Positions 55,807-64,000 of a DNA stretch of 64,000 bases are shown piece after piece. The stretch covers positions 1-64,000 of the forward strand of contig PYSS01000045.1 of NCBI GenBank assembly GCA_003049465.1. Direction: 5' to 3'. The stretch's first letter is position 1. Every line of letters starts with the position of its first letter. The translations under genes and the position numbers were made by a program. The notes beneath the pieces were generated by a model, which saw only the letters and a program-made list of their open reading frames with translations, ran no database searches and was not told the DNA's origin. Origin of the DNA: Magnaporthiopsis rhizophila. Taxonomy: Eukaryota; Ascomycota; Sordariomycetes; Magnaporthales; Magnaporthaceae.

Positions 55807-58800
55807 ATGTCTCCAGCCAACATCAAAGTCCCCGGAAGGGGCACGTCGGCGTCGCTGGCAACTCCCACATTCCATATGGCGACGACCACGTTGAAAGTGG
55901 GAGGCATGACGTGAGAAGATCCCTTCCCTACCCTTCCCTTGATCCCACGCCTGCCTGCGCTCTGTGACCCCTCGGCGGCTGCTTACTAGTTCCTGAACAG
56001 CTGTGGCGCATGTACATCTGCGGTTGAATCCGGCTTCAAGGGCGTCGACGGCGTTGGAAACGTCTCCGTGAGCCTGGTAATGGAACGGGCTGTCGTCATG
56101 CACGATCCCCAAAAGATATCAGCCGAAATGATACAGGAAATCATCGAGGACCGCGGCTTCGACGCCGAAGTCCTCGCCACCGACCTACCATCTCCCCTAC
56201 CGAGTCGGACCAAATTCGACGACAACGCCGACGGGCCCCCGGTTACGGTTACGACAATCGCCATCGAGGGCATGACCTGCGGCGCGTGTACATCGGCTGT
56301 GGAGGGTGCCTTCAAGGATGTGGCGGGTGTCAAGAACTTCAGTATATCTCTGCTCTCTGAGAGGGCCGTGATCGGCCACGACGCTTCGGTCCTCAGCGCC
56401 GACCAGATTGCTGAGATGATCGAGGACAGAGGGTTCGGTGCCACTGTCGTGGAAAGTCAGGAGAAGGAGGCAGAGCAAAAACAAGGAGGTGGTGGTGGAA
56501 AACAGCCCACGACGGCGGTCACAACGGTGGCAATCGACGGCATGACCTGCGGAGCATGCACGTCGGCCATCGAGGGCGGGTTCAAGGACGTCGAGGGCGT
56601 CCTTCGGTTCAACATCAGTCTGCTCGCCGAGCGTGCCGTCATCACACATGAGCCCAGCGTCCTCAGCGCAGACAAGATTGCCGAGATCATTGAAGACCGA
56701 GGCTTTGACGCAAACGTCCTATCAACCGTATTCGAAGCCTCGGACGCCTCCCGGGCGGCAGCCACCTCGCAGTTCAAGGTTTACGGCAACCTTGACGCCA
56801 CCGCCGCAACCGGGCTGGAGCAGAGGCTATCTAAACTGGCGGGCGTCCAGTCTGCCAAAATCAGCCTGGCCACGTCGAGGCTGACAGTTGTTCACTATCC
56901 CAACGTCCTTGGTCTCCGAGCGATCGTCGAGTCTGTTGAAGAGGCGGGATTCAACGCCCTCGTGGCGGACAACGATGACAACAACGCCCAGCTCGAGTCC
57001 CTCGCCAAGACCAGGGAGATCAACGAGTGGCGCAGAGCCTTCAGGGTTTCCGTCTCCTTCGCCATTCCGGTCTTCTTCTTCAACATGGTCTGCCCAATGT
57101 TCCTACCAATGATAGACATTGGCGCTATCCCGCTTCTGCCAGGCCTTTATATCGGCGATATTGTGTGCCTGCTATTGACGATCCCGGTGCAGTTCGGCAT
57201 TGGCAGGCGCTTTTACGTGTCTGCGTACAAGTCCATCAAGCACGGCTCCCCGACGATGGACGTCCTCGTGGTGCTGGGAACTTCGTGCGCCTTTTTCTTT
57301 AGCTGTGTGGCGATGCTGGTATCATTCCTGTTCGAGCCGCATTCGCGCCCGCACACAATCTTTGAGACCAGCACTATGCTGATCACGTTCATCACGCTCG
57401 GGCGCTTCCTCGAGAACAACGCCAAGGGTCAGACTTCCAAGGCTCTCTCGAGGTTGATGTCCCTGGCTCCATCCATGGCCACCATCTATGCCGACCCGAT
57501 CGCTGCGGAGAAGGCTGCCGAGGCCTGGTCCGACGGCACCGCTCCCAGCGAGGCCAAGGAGCCGGCCCAAGAGGGAAATGCGGCCGAAGAGAAGGTTATT
57601 CCCACGGAGCTGATCCAAGTTGGTGATATTGTCATCTTGCGGCCCGGCGATAAGATCCCAGCCGACGGCATGATCGTCCAGGGTGAGACGTATGTCGACG
57701 AAAGCATGGTCACGGGCGAGGCCATGCCGGTGCAGAAGAAGAAGGGCAGCTGGCTCATTGGCGGTACTGTGAACGGGCACGGCCGGGTTGACTTCCGCGT
57801 TACCCGGGCCGGCCGCGACACCCAGCTCAGCCAGATCGTCAAGCTTGTCCAGGATGCGCAGACGACGCGGGCACCGATCCAGAGGCTCGCCGATACTCTT
57901 GCCGGCTACTTCGTGCCCTGCATTCTTGTTCTCGGATTCCTCACGTTTGCGACCTGGATGGTTCTTTCCCACGTTCTCTCCCACCCGCCCAAGATCTTTC
58001 TCGAGGAGAAGAGTGGAGGCAAAATATTTGTCTGCATCCAGCTCTGCATCTCGGTCATTGTGTTCGCCTGCCCATGCGCGCTCGGTCTCGCCACTCCGAC
58101 CGCAGTCATGGTCGGGACGGGTGTCGGCGCCGAGCAGGGCATCCTGGTCAAGGGTGGTGCTGCTCTCGAAACTGCAACCAAGGTCACCAAGGTGGTTCTG
58201 GACAAGACGGGCACCATCACCTACGGCAAGATGCGCGTGGCCGAAGCTACCGTGGCGCCGCACTGGCAGGACAGCGAATGGCGGCGGCGGATGTGGTGGA
58301 CCATTGTCGGCCTGGCGGAGACGGGAAGCGAGCACCCAGTCGGCAAGGCTGTGCTTGGGGCAGCCAAAACCGAGCTTGGTCTTGACGCCGAGGGGACGAT
58401 CGACGGCATTGTCGGCGACTTCTCTGCCGCCGTTGGCCGGGGCATCAGCGCCCTTGTCGAGCCAGCCTCGGGCAGTGAGCGAAACAGATTCAGGGTGCTG
58501 GTGGGCAATGTCAAGTTTCTGGGCGAGAACAACGTTGCTGTTCCTGAGGATGCCATCCAGGCGTCGGAGCTCGTCAACAACAAGGCTGCAAAACGCTCCA
58601 AGACGTCTCGCGCGTCGTCTGCTGGCACTACCAACGTCTTCATCGCCATTGACGGCCAGTACGCGGGCCACCTCTGCCTCTCTGACACGATCAAGCAGGG
58701 CGCCGCGGCGGCGATCGCGGTCCTGCACCGCATGGGCATCAAGACGGCTATCGTGACGGGAGACCAGCAAAGCACAGCCGTGGCGGTGGCTGCGGTGGTG

Positions 58801-59427
58801 GGCATCGCACCCGAGGACGTGTATGCGGGTGTGTCCCCGGACATGAAGCAGTCGATCGTGCAGCAGATGCAGGACGAGGGCGAGGTGGTGGCCATGGTGG
58901 GTGACGGCATCAACGACTCGCCGGCTCTGGCCACGGCAGACGTTGGCATTGCCATGTCGTCGGGCACCGACGTGGCCATGGAGGCGGCCGACGTTGTGCT
59001 GATGCGGCCCGACGACCTGATGAACATCCCGGCGGCGCTGCACCTGGCGCGCTTCATCTTCAACCGCATCAAGCTGAACCTGGCGTGGGCGTGCATGTAC
59101 AACGTGGTCGGTTTGCCCTTCGCCATGGGCGTGTTCCTCCCAGTCGGCCTCCACCTGCACCCCATGGCGGCGGGTGCGGCGATGGCTCTGTCGAGCGTCA
59201 GCGTCGTGGTCAGCAGCCTGCTGCTCAAGTTCTGGAGGAGGCCCTCGTACATGGACGAGGCCCTGTACGACGAGCGCGGCGGGCTCCGGAAGAAGGGCTG
59301 GGGCTGGGGCCCCCTGGGAGGCCTGCTGGTTCTCGGACGGGACCTGTTCGACCGGGTCTCGGGCCGCAGCCGTGGACAGAGGAGGGACGAGGGCTACGTG
59401 CCGCTCTCGAACATGGATGCCGCCTAG
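55807..59427 (+). CDS. CCC2: Copper-transporting P1B-type ATPase (Ccc2/ATP7 family)
   Basis: Exons 55807-55910 and 56001-59427 encode 1176 residues. Three heavy-metal-binding domains carry GMTCGACTS (CxxC at about 36, 128 and 219; the first is split by the intron). A fourth HMA-like fold at about 293-360 lacks the CxxC. Eight membrane spans are expected. Catalytic motifs present: TGEAMPV in the actuator, ion-binding CPCALGLATP (about 725), phosphorylation DKTGTITYG (about 769), SEHPVGKAV (the ATP-binding HP) and GDGINDSPAL (about 1003). CPC plus SEHP and CxxC sites indicate copper(I) specificity. The yeast homologue loads copper into Golgi-lumen oxidases such as Fet3. All key residues look intact. 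Confidence 0.96.
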
Positions 59428-60536
59428 GCTTGGTCCCGGCCGGCTCCATAATCTGCCCTGCAGCAAGAAAGCTTGTATATATGTGTTTATTTTCTGGGGC
59501 GTCTGGCGACATGTCCGAGATCATCTTGTGCTATTTTGGAGTATTTGGAGCATAGCATTTCTTTTTAACCGGAGTAGTTTGTGGGCTTTTGGCCGTATAT
59601 ACAGCTATCTAGTGCATATCTTTTATCGAGTTGTCTGTCCACCCACCTATCCCTTGAGTACCGTTCGAGTCCCAATTTTTCCTAGTGCGCCGATTATAAG
59701 TAGTTGATCGCAGGTGATTTGCGGACAAGCATCTAACGGCACTTAAAGGGATGTAGATGCGCTACTCCGTCGTGCTTATCTGCTTTAAAGTACCGAGGTA
59801 TTCTAAGCTGCAATAGAAACGATGACGTCTGCTGTGCGACCAGCGGAGTCCAACGGTGGGACAAAAGGACAGGGTTTGGCGCCATGTGGGGAGGCTTCAG
59901 CGGCGCGGAGCCACCACGAGTCCAGAACGGCGCCGCGTGCGGCATAAGCTTCGCCAATCTCGTCGTCATCCGCGCTCGCAAACTCACGACGATCCAGACC
60001 ACCAGCGTCTTTCCTTTTTTCCCATAGCAAACCACCAGCGGCCTCTGCCCAGACCCCGTCGCACGATAAACACCCGCCAGGACCAATTGGCTGCAATCCC
60101 GCACCGGCCCCAATTCAATGCTGTGTTGCCCCTGCTGATCCTGGTGGTCCGGCACGGAATCCTCTTCTTCGAACGCTCCCTCTCTCTATCTCTCCGGAAC
60201 CAACGGCGGCAATCCAATTGCCCTCAGCTCTCCTAATTGCGCACCGGGGGACCCCGAAGCCCGTGTTCGCTCACAGCTCAGCACATCCTGGACGCTCCGA
60301 CTCGACTTTCCGGTATCCGTAACGAAACCACCCAACAGACGCGCAGTGACCCAAAGCCTATTTTTGTCCTCTTCCACTTTCGCAGGAATCGCTCAGCAAC
60401 CCCGACGACTCCCGACACCCATTCACAGATATAACCGGACCGTGGCCCCCGCCTCTGTTTCGCTTGGTGGTAGCATCAAGCCAGGGCTAGCAAAAGACAG
60501 TTGTCCTGCTGGCTGGACGAGAGCAGAGCAGACAAG
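59428..60536. other. Intergenic, no gene seen
   Basis: About 1.1 kb of 3' flank of the copper ATPase and promoter/leader of the DUF155 gene; both lie on the plus strand. Confidence 0.45.
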
Positions 60537-62810
60537 ATGTCGAAACGCAACCCGTCACTTCTGGTAGCGCTCCCCTATACCGACGCGCAATCTTTACTTC
60601 CCAGTTCTGGTTTACTGCCCTCTATCACGCCCATGTGTCCTCACTCGCTCCCGCCTCCGTTTCCTGAACTCGTGTTGCTTTCTCGGTTGGAAAGCTTGCG
60701 GTAGACTCTCAGAGAGTACATCATGCCAAAAGCGCACAGAGCTAACCGGCCACCCGCTCGATAGGTCACCGACTCGCGCGATCGAGCGCCTGTCCGGAGC
60801 GGCGCTGGCCGCCAAGGACCCTCACAGCCCGGCCAGTCCTCAAGCTCCAAAATGCCCATGCGCTTCGTCTCGGTCGACAATGTGCTGCAATATGCCTCGG
60901 AGATTCCATCTGGACAGCCACGCGTGCCCCCCGGCTTCCAGACAGGCGGCCGTCAGCCTGGACAGTCGCCTCTCATGATGAGAGCGGGCCCCGGCGGCCC
61001 CTCAGCAAGGAGAGGTAGCCACGGCGGCCTTCCGACCCTCGCCAGCATAAGAACGGGCCTACAGAACGTGCCGTCTAGGACGACCAAGATCAGCGAGAAG
61101 CTCGTGCTCCTGCCCGAGACGGGGAAGGACGGCAACGACGACGATGACGACGACGCGGTTGACGATGCGGCCGCGCTCCCGCCTTCAGTGCTACAGGCGA
61201 ACGCGGCGCTCGCGGCCGACGAGGAGGCAGGGCCGCTGCGCGACGAGGAGCTGGATGTGCTGCGCAAGCGGGGTGGCATCCGCGGAAAGAGCATCGCCGA
61301 GCGCCTCCCCAAGGTGCAGCGCGGCGACCGCGTCTCGCGCCTGACTGCCTACTGCACCGCCCAGGCGTACAAGATGAAGCCGACGGCCGAGTTCCTGCGG
61401 TCAAAGCACGGGGCCAAGGCCAAGCTGTACGACGACTGCCTCTACACGGTTTTCCACCTGCCGCTGCTACCTGGGATCGACGGCTATCGCGTCCGCAGCC
61501 GGCCGGTGCTCAAAACCCCAGGCACGGGCAAGACGGTGCTGGACCTGGAGATCGAACGGAGCGAGCGCCGAGATGAGCACATGGGCTACTTTGACGAGTA
61601 CCACCCCCGCTCCGCCGAGGGTGAAGGCGAGGAGGGGGCGAACGGCGGCGCCGGCCACGGCGTCGACGACGGAAGCGGACACTTCTGCCACTTCTCGGAT
61701 GCCACAGAGCCCAACCCGGTGGACAGGCTGATGTCCGAAGCTAAGAACTTTGCCGAGATGTTCGTCTTCACGTACGGCGTTGTGGTGTTCTGGAACTTCA
61801 CCGAGAGCCAGGAGAAGGACATTCTGGCGGATCTGACGTTCGCCGAGGGCGAGACGGGCACCCCACTCCTCACACGGCCGCTGGACCAGGCCGACTTTGA
61901 GACGGAGGAGTTCCACTTCGAGTACAGCGCCGACGCCAAGCGGCCGCGTGTGTTCAACGACATGATCACGCTGCTCCCGCGGTCGGATCACATGGTCAAG
62001 CTCACCATCAGCCACGCCATCGCGCAGAGCACCAAGCTCTGCTTCTTCGAGGAGAAGATGTCCGAGACCATGCAGGACGCGCAGCACGTGCCAAAGCAGC
62101 TAGCCCTGACGGGCGAGTTGGCCATGACGAGGACAGAGATTGTCAAGATCCTGGGGCGGCTGTTCAAGAGCCGTGTGGACATCAACTTGTGTAAGTATAT
62201 CCTGTCTATATACCCACTTTTTGTGTCTGTTCTCGTGGTGTTGCTACTTCGGAGCTTCCCCCTGGTAGAAGCTATTGCTAACGTTGTGGTTGCTGCTTCT
62301 GCTTCGAAAGCCTCAAACATCCTCGATGTGCCCAACTTCTTCTGGGACTCGGAGCCGACGCTGCACCCGCTGTACGTGGCCATCCGCGACTACCTCGAGA
62401 TCGACCAGCGCATCAAGGTTCTCAACGAGCGGTGCCGGGTCTTCCTAGACCTGGCCGAGATCCTGTCGGACTCGGTGGCCGACGCAAAGATGAGCGCAAT
62501 CACGTGGATCATCATCATCCTGATCGTCATCAGCATCCTCGTCACCGTGTCCGAGGTCACGCTCCGGTTCGGCATGCTCGAGAAGGAGAGGAGCAAGGGC
62601 GGGGCCGGAGGAGTAGACGTAGTAGGACTGGAAAGTGAGGCTGCAGCGCCAAAGAGCAGGCTCGAGCTCCGCGACCAGATCTGGAAGTCCATGTCCGAGG
62701 CTGGCATCTCGCTCGAAGACCTCCGCGCCTGGGGCCAGGGGCTGACGGCGTCGGAGAAGGTGGCCGTGTGTGGATCTGAGCACGCGGGGAAGACCTTTGC
62801 GGGTGTTTAA
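60537..62810 (+). CDS. DUF155 / RMND1-family membrane protein (Rmd1/Rmd8/Sif2-like)
   Basis: Preferred model: exons 60537-60563, 60765-62190 and 62311-62810, 650 residues. The DUF155 domain runs from RLTAYCTAQAYKM (about 170) through FAEMFVFTYGVVVFWNFTESQE and FNDMITLLPRSDHMVKLTISHAIAQS to NILDVPNFFWDSEPTLHPLY and LEIDQRIKVLNERCRVFLDLAEIL. A C-terminal span follows (ITWIIIILIVISILVTVSEVTL). Yeast Rmd1/Rmd8 and fission-yeast Sif proteins share this layout; their biochemical role is unsettled, while human RMND1 supports mitochondrial translation. Exon 1 (nine codons, MSKRNPSLL) is supported by a GTAGCG donor and a GCTAAC branch with GATAG acceptor in the right frame. If it is only leader, translation starts at 60852 (MPMRFVSV). 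The intron at 62191-62310 is 120 bp with no in-frame stop; skipping it restores the conserved INLSSNILDVP. Confidence 0.87.
62191..62310 (+). other. Frame-neutral intron in the DUF155 gene
   Basis: GTAAGT donor, GCTAAC branch-like site near 62276 and CGAAAG acceptor. Its length is exactly 120 bases and its frame has no stop, so unspliced message would add 40 mostly hydrophobic residues. Confidence 0.8.
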
Positions 62811-63408
62811 CCGCGTTTCTTTTCTTGGTCTTTTTTTCCGTCCGGTTTCTATCCACGCTATCCGTTCCAGTTCACCACGCAGCGTTGGCCTCGACCCATC
62901 GCACCATTCCTGTACCACTAACAATCCACTACTGGCAGACTAGCCAGGTTGTAACTTTTCCTTTTTGCTTTTTGTCTTGTTCTTGGGAAGAGGGTCATTG
63001 AGCGAAGAAATACCAAAAGCTTAGTCACTATTTTTATCATTTTACGATTTTAGCACTTGGATAAGTACGTAATTGGCAATAACAAAAATAGCATATGAAA
63101 CCGACAGGCAGTTTACAACAGGGGATATCAGAGCACGTGCGAACTAGTTCAAGAAGCAAATTTGACAGGTTAACGACAAGGTATTGGATGGAAAAAGAAA
63201 CGAGAAAATAAAACTGAACAAAAAATGGCTCGCCCGCCACGTAGAATCATGGGAATAAAACGCCTCCAACACCGCCACGAATCGCTGGTTTTCCTCGATA
63301 AACGCAAGGGTATAGAAAACAAAACAAGGAAAAGAGTTTCTCAGACTGTTGAAAGTCTCGTGCACACATCCCTCGCGCCGTCTCATTTTATACGTGGTGT
63401 GGGTGTGT
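62811..63408. other. Intergenic between convergent genes
   Basis: About 600 bases of 3' flanks, A/T-rich around 63000-63220. No gene seen. Confidence 0.5.
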
Positions 63409-63851
63409 TTAGCCGTACCGCATCGGCTGCTGCGCAGGCGGCGGGCCAGACTGGTTCTGCAGCGGGTACTGCTGCTGCGGAGGCGCTCCTCCACCGCCTC
63501 CGCCACCTCCTGCCCCTCCTGCTGCCATCTGCTGGACGTCCTGGCGATGCGTGAGCGGCTGGGCAAAGTTGCAGACGCGGCAGGTGACGTCAACGTAGCC
63601 CTTGATTGTGTGCGGTATTACGGGCTGTTTTGTTTTGTTTTGTTTTGTTTTGTTAGCTTTCAAGCAGAATAGAATGCAAGGATGGCAAGGGACAAAGAAT
63701 GGCTCACAATCCAACAGAGCGTGAACCACGGGTGCGACTTGATGACGGACGCGGACCAGTTGCCGCAGTTGTGGCATTGGACCGTCAGGCCTTTGTAGCC
63801 GTCCACCTCGCTCCGGAAGCGGTGCTCGCCGCAGACGAAGAAGAAGAACAT
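63409..63851 (-). CDS. Zinc-ribbon family protein
   Basis: Exons 63851-63708 and 63624-63409 encode 119 residues. It starts MFFFFVCGEHRF. CHNCGNWS (C26, C29) and CRVCNF (C63, C66) provide a four-Cys zinc ribbon, with conserved SHPWFTLCWIPVIP between them. This is the fungal zf-ribbon_15-like arrangement, which I recall from small uncharacterised proteins in yeasts and moulds; the exact Pfam name should be checked. The tail is Gly/Gln/Pro-rich and disordered. The 83-bp intron falls in phase 0 between WI and PVIP and holds a TTTTG repeat. Function unknown; the hydrophobic WFTLCW segment may be structural rather than a membrane span. Confidence 0.83.
63628..63652. repeat. (TTTTG)n repeat within an intron
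   Basis: Five head-to-tail TTTTG units inside the intron of the zinc-ribbon gene, adjacent to its 3' splice site on the minus strand (reads CAAAA there). Confidence 0.85.
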
Positions 63852-64000
63852 TGTGGGTGGTTTGTGTGTGCTATGCGGCCTGGTGGCCAAGCGGCGGCGC
63901 TTGGTTTGCCTCGTTCTTTTTGTGATGGTTTGATGGAGTTGTATTGAGTCCTGAAGCGATGGAGGACGGTGGTGGCGATGGTTTACTGCTTGAAGTGCAG

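Noticed and set aside
57322..59466. 714-codon open frame antisense to the copper ATPase
   Set aside because: It is the mirror of a GC-rich coding sequence, has Arg/His/Gln-heavy composition and no motif; the sense strand encodes an intact P-type ATPase.
1..64000. tRNA or rRNA genes, CRISPR arrays, complete transposons
   Set aside because: No tRNA B-box with a matching cloverleaf, no rRNA sequence, no regularly spaced repeats and no transposase, reverse transcriptase or terminal repeats were recognised. A tRNAscan-SE and RepeatMasker run would settle this.

Overview
This window is nuclear DNA from a filamentous ascomycete (Pezizomycotina, most likely Sordariomycetes). Genes are GC-rich and split by short introns (about 44-140 bp) with GTRNGT donors, CTAAC-like branch sites and YAG or AAG acceptors. 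The content is typically fungal: HET and NACHT proteins, a GH18 chitinase with chitin-binding modules, an Rmd1/Rmd8-type DUF155 protein and a Rax1-like RGS membrane protein. No bacterial, organellar, CRISPR or tRNA features were seen. I recognised 20 protein-coding genes, rebuilt exon by exon from splice signals and reading frame, plus one probable gene relic. All splice sites are predictions without transcript support.

Bases 1-20000 look like an accessory, self/non-self or stress-type region. It holds a faint relic of a HET-like gene, an intact HET-domain gene, a small VOC/PhnB-like protein and a single-pass membrane protein with five tandem cysteine modules. It continues with an Hsp70-like (HSPA12-type) ATPase divergent from an unknown coiled-coil protein, a 75-residue Cys protein and a NACHT (NOD-like receptor type) STAND protein. 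Gene spacing is generous.

Bases 21000-36000 carry a CNNM/Mam3-type CBS-domain membrane protein, convergent with a secreted GH18 chitinase. Next come a 1103-residue disordered protein with two C-terminal membrane spans and an F-box protein followed by a pure 54-base A tract. A 3.2 kb stretch without a recognisable gene follows.

Bases 39000-64000 are conserved housekeeping genes: a SprT-like metalloprotease, histidyl-tRNA synthetase (apparently dual-targeted), the checkpoint kinase CHK1, a UBE2C-type ubiquitin-conjugating enzyme, ribosomal protein eL31 and the Rax1-like RGS protein. They are followed by COP9 signalosome subunit 7, a Ccc2-type copper ATPase, a DUF155 protein and a zinc-ribbon protein. 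Several are divergent pairs (CHK1/UBE2C, eL31/RGS, CSN7/Cu-ATPase). Three genes bear on ubiquitin-dependent control: the F-box protein, the UBE2C homologue and CSN7.

The most novel element I can see is the five-module cysteine-rich receptor-like protein at 5928-8515, inside the immune-like region.
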